64,000 bases of DNA, taken from positions 1-64,000 of the forward strand of contig NZ_NQLA01000009.1 of the NCBI RefSeq assembly GCF_002252705.1, read 5' to 3'. Positions 25,562 to 34,309 of this stretch are shown piece after piece; positions within the stretch are counted from its first letter, which is position 1, and each line of letters opens with the position of its first letter. The notes beneath the pieces were generated by a model that had not been told where the DNA came from, did no database searches, and was given only the letters and a program-made list of their open reading frames with translations. Position numbers and translations under genes: made by a program. The stretch is from Vulcanococcus limneticus LL (GTDB lineage: Bacteria; Cyanobacteriota; Cyanobacteriia; PCC-6307; Cyanobiaceae).

Positions 25562-28500
25562 TTGGCCTTCGTCCCCCTCCACAACCACAGCGACTACAGC
25601 CTCCTGGATGGGGCCAGCCAGCTGCCGGCGATGGTGAAGCGGGCCGAGGAGCTGGGCTTTCCGGCCCTGGCACTCACCGACCACGGCGTGATGTACGGCG
25701 CCATCGAACTGCTGAAGCTCTGCAAGGGCACATCCGTGAAGCCGATCATCGGCAACGAGATGTATGTGATCAACGGCTCGCTCGATGATCCCAACCCCCC
25801 CAAGAAAGAGCGCCGCTACCACCTGGTGGTGCTGGCGAAGAACGCGGTGGGCTATCGCAATCTGGTGAAGCTCACCAGCATCAGCCATCTGCGCGGCATG
25901 CGCGGCCGGGGCATCTTCTCGCGGGCCTGCATCGACAAGCCCACCCTGGAACGCCACAGCGAGGGGTTGATCGTGGCCACCGCCTGCCTCGGCGGCGAGA
26001 TCCCCCAGGCGATCCTCAAGGACCGCCCCGATGTGGCCCGGGATGTGGCCCGCTGGTACCAGGGCGTCTTCGGCGACGACTTCTACCTGGAGATCCAGGA
26101 CCACGGCTCCCCGGAGGACCGGATCGTGAACGTGGAGATGGCGCGCATCTCGAAGGAGCTGGGCATCCCGCTGATCGCCACCAACGACGCCCACTACCTC
26201 ACCCGCAACGACGTGGAGGCCCATGACGCCCTCCTCTGCGTGCTCACCGGCAAACTGGTGACCGACGAGAAGCGGCTGCGCTACACGGGCACCGAATACA
26301 TCAAGAGCGAGGCGCAGATGCTGCGCCTCTTCGCCGATCATCTCGAGCCTGAAGTCGTGGCCGACGCCGTGGCCAACACCGCCAAGGTGGCCGAGAAGGT
26401 GGAGGACTACGACATCCTCGGCCGCTACCAGATGCCCCGCTTCCCGATCCCCGAGGGCCATACCCCTGTGAGCTACCTTCGGGAGGTGAGCGAGCAGGGG
26501 CTGCGGGTCCGGTTGGAGCTGCCGGAGGGTGCCCCCTTCGATTCCACCTATGGCGACCGGCTGGCCTTCGAGCTGCAGGTGATGGAGCAGATGGGCTTCC
26601 CCACCTACTTCCTGGTGGTATGGGACTACATCCGCTTCGCCCGCGAGAGTGGGATTCCGGTGGGCCCAGGGCGCGGCTCGGCGGCGGGTTCGCTGGTGGC
26701 CTATGCCCTGGGGATCACCAACATCGATCCCGTCACGAATGGTCTGCTGTTTGAGCGTTTTCTGAATCCGGAGCGCAAGTCGATGCCGGACATCGACACC
26801 GACTTCTGCATTGAGCGCCGCGGCGAGGTGATCGACTACGTGACCCGCCGCTACGGCGAGGACAAGGTGGCCCAGATCATCACCTTCAACCGCATGACCT
26901 CCAAGGCGGTGCTGAAGGACGTGGCCCGCGTGCTCGACATCCCCTATGGCGATGCCGATCGGCTGGCCAAGTTGATTCCGGTGGTGCGAGGTAAGCCCGC
27001 CAAGCTCAAGGAGATGATCGGTCCGGAGTCGCCGGCGCCGGAATTCCGCGAAAAATATGAGAACGACCCCCAGGTGAAGCGCTGGGTGGAGATGGCGATG
27101 CGCATCGAGGGCACCAACAAGACCTTCGGCGTGCATGCCGCCGGGGTGGTGATCGCCGCCGATCCCCTCGATGAGGTGGTGCCGCTCCAGCGCAACAACG
27201 ATGGACAGGTGATCACCCAGTACTTCATGGAAGACGTGGAATCCATGGGGCTGCTGAAGATGGATTTCCTGGGCCTCAAGAACCTCACCATGATCGACAA
27301 GACCCTCGATCTGGTGGAGCAGAGCAGCGGCGTGCGGGTCGATCCCGACAAGCTGCCCCTGGACGATCCGGGCACCTTCGGGTTGCTGGCCCGGGGCGAT
27401 CTGGAAGGCATCTTCCAGCTGGAATCCTCCGGCATGCGCCAGATCGTGCGCGACCTGAAGCCCTCCTCACTGGAAGACATCTCCTCGATCCTGGCCCTCT
27501 ACCGCCCGGGGCCCCTCGATGCCGGCCTGATTCCCAAATTTATCAATCGCAAGCACGGCCGCGAGGCGATTGATTTCGTGGACGCCAAGCTCGAGCCGAT
27601 CCTCACCGAGACCTACGGGATCATGGTGTATCAGGAGCAGATCATGCGCATCGCCCAGGATCTGGCTGGCTATTCCCTGGGCGAAGCCGATCTGCTGCGG
27701 CGGGCCATGGGCAAGAAGAAGAAGAGTGAGATGGAGAAGCACCAGGGCCTGTTCGTGAAGGGCGCCACCGAACGCGGTGTGGATCCGAAGGTGGCGGAGG
27801 GGCTGTTCGAGCAGATGGTGCTGTTCGCCGAATACTGCTTCAACAAGAGCCATTCCACCGCCTATGGCGCGGTGACCTACCAGACGGCCTACCTCAAGGC
27901 CCACTACCCGGTGGCCTACATGGCCGCCCTGCTCACGGTGAATGCCGGCGCCACCGACAAGGTGCAGCGCTACATCGCCAACGCCAATGCCATGGGCATC
28001 GAGGTGATGCCGCCGGATGTGAATGCCTCCGGCACCGATTTCACCCCCGTGGGGGAACGCATCCTGTTTGGCCTCTCCGCCGTGCGCAACCTCGGTGATG
28101 GCGCGATCCGGGCCCTGCTTGAGAACCGCCAGGCCGATGGCCCCTTCCGCTCCCTGGCCGATCTCTGTGATCGCCTCCCCGGCCCCACCCTCAACCGCCG
28201 CGCCCTGGAGTCGCTGATCCACTGCGGCGCCATGGATGGCCTGGAGCCCAACGCCAACCGGGCCCAGCTGATGGCTGACCTGGACCTGATCCTCGACTGG
28301 GCCAGCTCCCGGGCCAGGGACCGGGCCAGCGGCCAGGGCAACCTGTTTGACCTGCTAGGCGGCGGTGCTTCGGGCAGCACAGCCGAGGCCGGCCCGGCCG
28401 CTCCGGGCGGGGCCGATCCGCTCAGCACCGCCCCCAAGGCGGCCCCGGTGTCCGACTATCCCCCCACCGAGAAGCTGCGTCTGGAGAAGGAACTCGTGGG

Positions 28501-29113
28501 CTTCTACCTCTCCGACCACCCGCTCAAGCAGCTCACCCGCCCGATTCGCCTGCTCTCCGCCGTTGGTCTGGGCAGCCTGGAGGAGCAGGCCGACAAGGCC
28601 CGCGTCAGCGTGGTGGGGATGGTCAGCGGGCTTCGGCCCGTCGTTACCCGCAAGGGCGATCGGATGGCGGTGCTGCAGCTGGAGGATCTCACCGGCAGCT
28701 GCGAGGCGGTGGTCTTTCCCAAGACCTATGCCCGCCTGGCCGACCACCTGATGGTGGATGCGCGCCTCTTGATCTGGGCCTCGGTGGACCGCCGCGACGA
28801 GCAGGTGCAGCTGATCGTGGACGACTGCCGCGTGGTGGATGAGCTCAAGTTTCTGCTGGTGGAGCTGGCGCCGGAAGAGGCCAGCGACATCGCCGTGCAG
28901 CACAAACTGCGCGAGTGCCTCAACCAGCACCGCACCGAGCGCGATGAGGCCGGCGTGCGGGTGCCCGTCGTGGCGCTCGTGCGCCACCAGAACGAGACCC
29001 GCTACGTGCGGCTCGGCCACCAGTTCTGCGTGAACGACAGCCAGGCGGCCCTGAGCACGCTCACGGCCCAGGCCTTCCGGGCCCGGCTCAGCGCCCCCCT
29101 GGTGGCCGCCTGA
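25562..29113 (+). CDS. dnaE: DNA polymerase III alpha subunit, undivided
   Basis: Replicative polymerase, 1183 residues in one frame. N-terminal PHP domain ([16 protein letters not shown]), Pol3 palm with the catalytic [13 protein letters not shown], fingers, helix-hairpin-helix and a C-terminal OB-fold ([31 protein letters not shown]). No split intein: many cyanobacteria divide dnaE into two genes joined by a trans-splicing intein, but here the junction region is continuous, as in the marine picocyanobacterial lineage. The start is TTG, chosen because [12 protein letters not shown] is the conserved N-terminus. Confidence 0.97.
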   Translation: MAFVPLHNHSDYSLLDGASQLPAMVKRAEELGFPALALTDHGVMYGAIELLKLCKGTSVKPIIGNEMYVINGSLDDPNPPKKERRYHLVVLAKNAVGYRNLVKLTSISHLRGMRGRGIFSRACIDKPTLERHSEGLIVATACLGGEIPQAILKDRPDVARDVARWYQGVFGDDFYLEIQDHGSPEDRIVNVEMARISKELGIPLIATNDAHYLTRNDVEAHDALLCVLTGKLVTDEKRLRYTGTEYIKSEAQMLRLFADHLEPEVVADAVANTAKVAEKVEDYDILGRYQMPRFPIPEGHTPVSYLREVSEQGLRVRLELPEGAPFDSTYGDRLAFELQVMEQMGFPTYFLVVWDYIRFARESGIPVGPGRGSAAGSLVAYALGITNIDPVTNGLLFERFLNPERKSMPDIDTDFCIERRGEVIDYVTRRYGEDKVAQIITFNRMTSKAVLKDVARVLDIPYGDADRLAKLIPVVRGKPAKLKEMIGPESPAPEFREKYENDPQVKRWVEMAMRIEGTNKTFGVHAAGVVIAADPLDEVVPLQRNNDGQVITQYFMEDVESMGLLKMDFLGLKNLTMIDKTLDLVEQSSGVRVDPDKLPLDDPGTFGLLARGDLEGIFQLESSGMRQIVRDLKPSSLEDISSILALYRPGPLDAGLIPKFINRKHGREAIDFVDAKLEPILTETYGIMVYQEQIMRIAQDLAGYSLGEADLLRRAMGKKKKSEMEKHQGLFVKGATERGVDPKVAEGLFEQMVLFAEYCFNKSHSTAYGAVTYQTAYLKAHYPVAYMAALLTVNAGATDKVQRYIANANAMGIEVMPPDVNASGTDFTPVGERILFGLSAVRNLGDGAIRALLENRQADGPFRSLADLCDRLPGPTLNRRALESLIHCGAMDGLEPNANRAQLMADLDLILDWASSRARDRASGQGNLFDLLGGGASGSTAEAGPAAPGGADPLSTAPKAAPVSDYPPTEKLRLEKELVGFYLSDHPLKQLTRPIRLLSAVGLGSLEEQADKARVSVVGMVSGLRPVVTRKGDRMAVLQLEDLTGSCEAVVFPKTYARLADHLMVDARLLIWASVDRRDEQVQLIVDDCRVVDELKFLLVELAPEEASDIAVQHKLRECLNQHRTERDEAGVRVPVVALVRHQNETRYVRLGHQFCVNDSQAALSTLTAQAFRARLSAPLVAA

Positions 29114-29121
29114 CCCCTGGC

Positions 29122-29613
29122 TCAGCTAGAGGCTGGCGGCCGCTTGAAGGAGCTGCGCAGCCGTCCCACGTTCAGCCCGATCTGCTCAAGGCCCAGCAGG
29201 CTGCCGGGCGCGTCTTCCCAGCTGGAGGAGAGCACGCCGTAGCTCAGGCCCAGTAGCCCCAGCAGAAAACAGCCCCCGGACGCCACCAGGGTGATGCCGG
29301 GGGGGATGTCCAGGATGGAGCGGCTCACCAGCAGGTAGCTGGCGATGAACACGCCCATCCCCAGAACGCTGGGGATGCCGGTGGCGATGGTGATGCGGCG
29401 AGCCATGCGGTTGCTGACGGCCGTCGGAATTCCCTGGGAGACGCCGCGACCAGGGGATCCTGCCGAGGGCATGCGGCCAGTTGATGGCTTGCTGCCGCCC
29501 GCCCCTTGATTGCCGGCCGCCTGAGCACCAGAGGATCGGCCGGCAGCCGGCGATCCTCCCGCCTTAGAGGGGCGGATGCCGGAGCCGGCTTTGCCCTTGC
29601 CCTTGCCGGCCAT
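29122..29613 (-). CDS. PAM68 family photosystem II assembly protein
   Basis: 163 residues. A Gly/Ser/Lys-rich disordered N-terminal 70 residues, then two membrane helices (ITIATGIPSVLGMGVFIASYLL and GITLVASGGCFLLGLLGLSYG) and a C-terminal SSWEDAPGSLLGLEQIGLNVGRL. This is the DUF3464/PAM68 layout; plant PAM68 and its cyanobacterial relative help early photosystem II assembly. It lies convergent to dnaE and 8 bases from rpsO. Confidence 0.9.
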   Translation of the reverse strand: MAGKGKGKAGSGIRPSKAGGSPAAGRSSGAQAAGNQGAGGSKPSTGRMPSAGSPGRGVSQGIPTAVSNRMARRITIATGIPSVLGMGVFIASYLLVSRSILDIPPGITLVASGGCFLLGLLGLSYGVLSSSWEDAPGSLLGLEQIGLNVGRLRSSFKRPPASS

Positions 29614-29621
29614 GCCCGTCC

Positions 29622-29891
29622 TCAGCCGCGGATGCCGAGCTTGGCGATCAGGGTGGTGTAGCGCTCCTCACTGTTGCTGCGCAGGTAGCTGAGCAGGCGC
29701 TTGCGGCGCCCGATCATCTTCAGCAGCCCCTGGCGGGAGGAGAAGTCGTGGATGTTCTTCTGCAGGTGACCACTGAGCTGGCTGATGCGCTCGCTCAGCA
29801 TCGCCACCTGCACCTCAACGGAACCGGTGTCGGTGCCGTGGGTCTGGTGGGTGTTGATCAGTTCCTGCTTTTGGATGGTGTCGAGCGACAT
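29622..29891 (-). CDS. rpsO: 30S ribosomal protein S15
   Basis: 89 residues from the ATG at 29891 ([12 protein letters not shown]), matching the usual S15 length; an upstream start would add 9 non-conserved residues. Contains the [20 protein letters not shown] and [15 protein letters not shown] signatures that contact 16S rRNA helices 20-22. S15 often represses its own translation; I saw no obvious leader structure. Confidence 0.97.
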   Translation of the reverse strand: MSLDTIQKQELINTHQTHGTDTGSVEVQVAMLSERISQLSGHLQKNIHDFSSRQGLLKMIGRRKRLLSYLRSNSEERYTTLIAKLGIRG

Positions 29892-29964
29892 GCGCGGCGT
29901 CTGGCCCTGACGGTGCAAACAACTAACTTACCGCCCCGTGGTCAGGCCCCCGCTGACGCCGGCC

Positions 29965-30624
29965 TCAGGCCGCCGTGCTCGACAGCCAGCGCAGCGATTC
30001 CCGCAGCCAGGCCTCGCCGTCCTCTGCGCCGGCCAGCCCCTGGCCGCCCACGGCCCGCAGGGCCCGGTTGATCTCCAGGGGCTCGTAGCCGAGGGCCGCC
30101 AGGGTGAGTTGCAGCTCCTCGCGGGTGGCCGCCGCCGGCAGGGCCTCGCCGTCGCCGCTGGCCTCCAGATCGGCCAGGGGATCCACCAGCTCCAGGCTGG
30201 CGCCGAAGCGCTCCTGCAGGCGGCTGCGCAGCTCCACCGACAGGCGCTCGGCGGTGCGCTTGCCCACCCCCGGCGCCCGGGCCAGCAGCCGCAGGTCCGC
30301 CTGCACGATCGCCCGCACCAGCTCCTCGGTGGTCAGGGTGGCCAGCAGTCCCAGGGCCATCTGGGGCCCCACGCCGCTCACAGCGACCAGCTCGCGGAAC
30401 AGGTCGCGCTCGTGGCGCTCGCCGAAGCCATACAGGGTCCAGCCGTCCTCCCGGATCGCCTGATGCACGAACAGACTGAGTTCCGCCTCCCGATCCGGCA
30501 GCCGCTCCCACTGGCGGCGGCTCACCTGCACCTCGTAGCCCACCCCGTGGCACACCAGCAGCAGGCCGCAGCGGTTGGCCTGCTGCCAGTGCTCGGCCAG
30601 TCGCCCTTGCAGCCAGCCGATCAT
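29965..30624 (-). CDS. ruvA: Holliday junction DNA helicase subunit RuvA
   Basis: Tetramer that binds the four-way junction and loads RuvB. 219 residues from ATG 30624: OB-fold with MIGWLQGRLAE, the two helix-hairpin-helix motifs (VSGVGPQMALGLLATL and APGVGKRTAERLSVELRSRL) and the C-terminal RuvB-binding domain ending REELQLTLAALGYEPLEINRAL. The ruvA-rpsO-pam68-dnaE order is a core picocyanobacterial neighbourhood. Confidence 0.96.
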   Translation of the reverse strand: MIGWLQGRLAEHWQQANRCGLLLVCHGVGYEVQVSRRQWERLPDREAELSLFVHQAIREDGWTLYGFGERHERDLFRELVAVSGVGPQMALGLLATLTTEELVRAIVQADLRLLARAPGVGKRTAERLSVELRSRLQERFGASLELVDPLADLEASGDGEALPAAATREELQLTLAALGYEPLEINRALRAVGGQGLAGAEDGEAWLRESLRWLSSTAA

Positions 30625-30654
30625 GGAGGTCTGCCCACCCGTTGTCTGCGCCCC

Positions 30655-31140
30655 ATGCTGCCCGGTCCGCCCCGTCCCCGGCCTGCCCCACCCCAGTTCC
30701 GCGGTCGTCCGCTGGCGGGGCTGCTGGCCCTGCTCCTGGCGGCCGTGCTGGGCCTGGGACTCGGCGGCTGCAACGCCATCGGCCAGCCGCCCCATGGGGT
30801 GCTGCTCTCGGCCTTGGCGCTGCAGATCGAGCTCACCCAGCGGGATATCGCCTCGGCCCTCAGCCTGGAGGCGGGCGGCGGCCCCAGCGTCAGCCGGGTG
30901 CGGGTAGAGGCCCAGGAGCCGGTGACCATCGGCGCCGCGCCGGGTCTACACCTGAGCGGCCGCTTCGACTGGCGCCTGCCGGGCGATCCGATCCGGGTCG
31001 ACAGCCCGTTCGAGCTCTACCTGCAGCGGGGTGAACGGGGCCAGAGCTGGCGCCTGGCCCGCCCGACCGGCAGCGGCGATGGCAGCCGCCAGGACTGGAT
31101 CACCGACCCGTTGCCGCTGCGGGGCGAGGCCGCAGGCTGA
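30655..31140 (+). CDS. Putative lipoprotein
   Basis: 161 residues starting MLPGPPRPRPAPP, with a hydrophobic segment (LAGLLALLLAAVLGLGLG) ending in a lipobox LGGC at Cys39. The mature part is beta-rich (ALALQIELTQRDIASAL, VTIGAAPGLHLSGRFDWRLP) and resembles periplasmic picocyanobacterial lipoproteins of unknown role. It starts 30 bases from the divergent ruvA, and its last 41 bases overlap the end of the opposite-strand permease gene. Confidence 0.75.
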   Translation: MLPGPPRPRPAPPQFRGRPLAGLLALLLAAVLGLGLGGCNAIGQPPHGVLLSALALQIELTQRDIASALSLEAGGGPSVSRVRVEAQEPVTIGAAPGLHLSGRFDWRLPGDPIRVDSPFELYLQRGERGQSWRLARPTGSGDGSRQDWITDPLPLRGEAAG

Positions 31141-32005
31141 GCAGGGTGGCGGCCAGCACCAGGGCTGCCCCGGCCACCGTCCAGCCGTCGAGGCCCTCGC
31201 CGAAGATCAGCCAGCCCCACAGTCCGGCGAAGGCCACCTGCACATAGCTGATGGCGGTGGCCTGGGCCGCCGGCAGGGCCGTGAGTCCGCGGGTGAGGGT
31301 CACCTGGCCCAGCTGGGTGAACAGGCCCACACCCACCAGCCACAGCAGCTCCAGGGGGGTGGGCAGCACCGGATCGAGGGCCACCAGCGGCAGGCTCATC
31401 GGCAGGGCCACCAGCGGGAAATAGAACACGATCACCAGCGGATGCTCGCTGCTGCCGAGGGAGCGCACGCTCACGTAGGCCAGGGCGGTGAACAGCGCCC
31501 CGCCGATGGCGATCAGCACCGCCACCGGCGGCAGGGCCGTGGCCCCCTGCAGCAGGCCCGCCGGCTGGGCCACCAGCAGCACGCCGCTCCAGCCCAGCAG
31601 CATCGCCAGCAGCACCCGCCGCCCGATCCGTTCGCCCAGCATCAGCCAGGCCAGCAGGGCCGTGATCGTGGGGTAGAGGTATTGCAGCACCGTGGCGGAG
31701 GCCAGCGGCAGCAGGGCCAGCGCGGCGTAGACGCAGAGCAGGGCCACGGTGCCGATGGCGCCCCGCAGGATCAGCAGCCCGCGGCGCTGCCCCCAGGGAT
31801 CCACGCCGGCCCGCTGCAGCAGCCACCAGCTCAGGGCCACGCTCACGATCGCCCGGGCCAGCACCACCTCGGCGGCGGGGATGCGCCCCCCCACCTGCTT
31901 GACGCACACCCCCATCAGGCTGAACGCCAGGGCGCTGGCCAGCATGGCGAGCACTGGCCGGCCCGGGGGGATCGCAGGCGCGGCGGTGGGGGCGGGGTCC
32001 GTCAC
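31100..32005 (-). CDS. EamA/DMT family permease
   Basis: 301 residues from a GTG at 32005 whose codon overlaps the mscS stop (GTGA). Ten hydrophobic helices in two EamA repeats: the first with LASALAFSLMGVCVKQVG, the second starting VAVLIAIGGALFTALAYVSVR. Drug/metabolite transporter superfamily; substrate unknown (amino acids, nucleobases or drugs are typical). Translationally coupled to the upstream channel gene. Confidence 0.88.
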   Translation of the reverse strand: MTDPAPTAAPAIPPGRPVLAMLASALAFSLMGVCVKQVGGRIPAAEVVLARAIVSVALSWWLLQRAGVDPWGQRRGLLILRGAIGTVALLCVYAALALLPLASATVLQYLYPTITALLAWLMLGERIGRRVLLAMLLGWSGVLLVAQPAGLLQGATALPPVAVLIAIGGALFTALAYVSVRSLGSSEHPLVIVFYFPLVALPMSLPLVALDPVLPTPLELLWLVGVGLFTQLGQVTLTRGLTALPAAQATAISYVQVAFAGLWGWLIFGEGLDGWTVAGAALVLAATLLSLRPRPAAATGR

Positions 32006-34212
32006 CGGTGGCGCTGGATCTCGATGGCGGTGGTGAAGGGGATCTCGATCCCCTCGCTGCCCAGGCTGGCCACCAGGTCGCGGTTGAGCCGGTCGATGCC
32101 GTCCTTGAACAGGGCCAGGGAGCCGTGGCTGGAGTGGAGGCGGACCACCACGTCGTAGCTGAACTCCGAGATCGCCATCAGTCGGCAGCACTGCAGGGCG
32201 AAGTGCGGATCCCGGTGCACCACGCCGCTGATCAGTACGGGGAGCTGACGCAACTGCTCGACCGTCGTGTCGTGGCTGACGCCGATCCTCAGCGTGGAGT
32301 GGCGCACCTGATCCACCAGCTGCTGCAGCCTGAGCAGCAGCGCCTCCCGCACCGCCAGATAGGCAGGCCAGTCGTTCAGGGTCACGTGGGCCACGCCGAT
32401 CAGCGTGAGCTGGTCGGACTGGATCTGCTCAATGCTCACCAGGGGCTCGATCAGCTCGGACACCGACTGCACGTGTTCGCGCACCAGTTGCAGCAGGTCG
32501 ACCACCTGCTCTGGGGAGAGCTGGTTATCGATCGTGAGGCGCACCTCCAGCGTCTGCACCGGTAGGTCGCCGCCATCGGCGCTGCGGCGCGAATAGTTCA
32601 CGATCGTCTCCTCATCGGCGATCGCGTTGGGGATCGTGATGCGGCTCTCCAGGGTCTGCAGCTCCAGCGAGCGCAGGCCGATCTTGGTCACGAAGCCCAG
32701 GTTGCTGCCGATGCGGCAGAACTCCCCCACCCGGAGGGGCCGGTCGGTCTGGATCGAGAGGCCGGCAAACAGGTTGCCCAGCAGCTTGGAGGCCCCCAGA
32801 CCGATGGCCAGGCCAGGCACCGCCGAGAAGGCCAGCACGGTGGTGGTGGGCAGCCCCAGCACGATCAGCAGCCGGTAGATCAGCACCACGGCCACGAATC
32901 CGCCCAGCACCCGACACACCGGCATCACCAGATTGCTCACCCGCCGCAGCTGCAGCTCCGAGCCGCCGCCCCGCAGCCGCACCAGCCACTGGGAAGCCGA
33001 GCGGCCCAGGGCCTCAAACAGGAAGAATAAGAAGCAACTGGCCGCTATGAAATAACAGATGTAAAAGAAGAACGTCACAATCACCAGCGGCACGCCGGTG
33101 ATATTCACCAGGCGGTCGATGAACACATCCGCCAGCCGGGTGATCGGCATCACCGGCAGGGTGAGCAGCACCCGATACCAGGCCAGGTTGTCCTGGTGCC
33201 AGGAGCGGCGCTCCTGCTCTTCGTGGCTCTGCCAGTAGCGGTAGGTGTGTAGCAAGCACCGGAAGATCGCTAGCAGCAGCCAGCCGTAGAGCGCCAGGGT
33301 GAGCGTGGTGATGGCGATCTGGAACAGCGTCTGCCCGTAGAGGGAGAGTTCCAGGCCCCGCCGCACGCCAGGCGGCAGCCGCAGATACCACTTGGGCGGC
33401 ACCAGGTCCCCCGGGGTAGTGCTGTAGATCCGATAGAAATCCGGGCTGGCGAAGGGTTGATCCAGCACCGGGTCCTGGCTGATCTCCGCATACATCCGGC
33501 CGATCTGGCCCACCGTATGCCGCGAGAACCGGAACCCTGCCGCGCCGTGATCGGCGCCTGGCTCGCTGCTGAGCGTGATGGCCGTCTCCGGCAGGGTCCA
33601 GCTCTCGCTGGCCTTGCTGCGCTGGCTGTTGAGGACCTTGAACTCGGCGAGATCGGGGATTTGCAGCGGGGTGGTGCTGCGGGTGAACACGTAATCCAGA
33701 ACCTGCTTGAGCTGGATCGCGGCCTCCTTGGCCATGTCGTCGCGCACGCTCTCGGGGAACGCACTCCCATCCAGCGCCCGCACCGCCAGCGCGAACAGTT
33801 TCTGGGTTTCCGCGATCTGCCGCTGCGCCGCGGGGCCCCAGAACCAGCCCGGATCCCCCTGCGGCTGGCGGGTGGCGCTGCCCAGCTCCCGGTCCACCCG
33901 CGCCATCACCGCATAGAAATTGAGCAGCGTCTCCCGCGGGCTCTCCCCCACCACCTGGCCCAGGGGTGCATCGCTCCAGCGGGCGGCGGCCTGGAGCAGC
34001 TCGGGATAGAAGGGCTGCGCGCTGATCGGGATGGTGCGCTCGCCACCGACGACCAGGGCCGGCGTCCGCGCCACCGCCAGGGCGCCCTGCCAGGGCCCCA
34101 GCACGGCGAGCAGCACCCCGAACAGGCTCCCCAGCAGGACATGCCGCCAGCGCCGGCCGCCCCGCCCCCCGCTTCTGTTCTTCACCCGCTCGCCCCGGCT
34201 GCCTGCGCGCAT
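32002..34212 (-). CDS. Large MscS-type mechanosensitive channel
   Basis: 736 residues from ATG 34212. A signal-like N-terminal helix, a long periplasmic region (about residues 45-290), four membrane helices, then the MscS pore and beta domain (VPGLAIGLGASKLLGNLFAG, DRPLRVGEFCRIG, ITIPNAI) and a C-terminal alpha/beta domain. The extra N-terminal region puts it with the larger MscK/YbdG-like cyanobacterial forms rather than the 280-residue MscS. The likely role is release of solutes on hypo-osmotic shock. It is divergent from dnaG with 97 bases between. Confidence 0.88.
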   Translation of the reverse strand: MRAGSRGERVKNRSGGRGGRRWRHVLLGSLFGVLLAVLGPWQGALAVARTPALVVGGERTIPISAQPFYPELLQAAARWSDAPLGQVVGESPRETLLNFYAVMARVDRELGSATRQPQGDPGWFWGPAAQRQIAETQKLFALAVRALDGSAFPESVRDDMAKEAAIQLKQVLDYVFTRSTTPLQIPDLAEFKVLNSQRSKASESWTLPETAITLSSEPGADHGAAGFRFSRHTVGQIGRMYAEISQDPVLDQPFASPDFYRIYSTTPGDLVPPKWYLRLPPGVRRGLELSLYGQTLFQIAITTLTLALYGWLLLAIFRCLLHTYRYWQSHEEQERRSWHQDNLAWYRVLLTLPVMPITRLADVFIDRLVNITGVPLVIVTFFFYICYFIAASCFLFFLFEALGRSASQWLVRLRGGGSELQLRRVSNLVMPVCRVLGGFVAVVLIYRLLIVLGLPTTTVLAFSAVPGLAIGLGASKLLGNLFAGLSIQTDRPLRVGEFCRIGSNLGFVTKIGLRSLELQTLESRITIPNAIADEETIVNYSRRSADGGDLPVQTLEVRLTIDNQLSPEQVVDLLQLVREHVQSVSELIEPLVSIEQIQSDQLTLIGVAHVTLNDWPAYLAVREALLLRLQQLVDQVRHSTLRIGVSHDTTVEQLRQLPVLISGVVHRDPHFALQCCRLMAISEFSYDVVVRLHSSHGSLALFKDGIDRLNRDLVASLGSEGIEIPFTTAIEIQRHR

Positions 34213-34309
34213 GCTGACAGTGATGCCGCAGCCCCTGGCCCAGCGCCTGCGGGTCCCACCGCAGCGCGTGCCCGTCAGAATCAGGGCGGCTCCCGCCGCT
34301 GCCTCCCCC

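Noticed and set aside
25562-29113. Split or inserted intein in dnaE
   Set aside because: Looked for because many cyanobacteria have it; the frame is continuous through the polymerase motifs and no intein blocks are visible.
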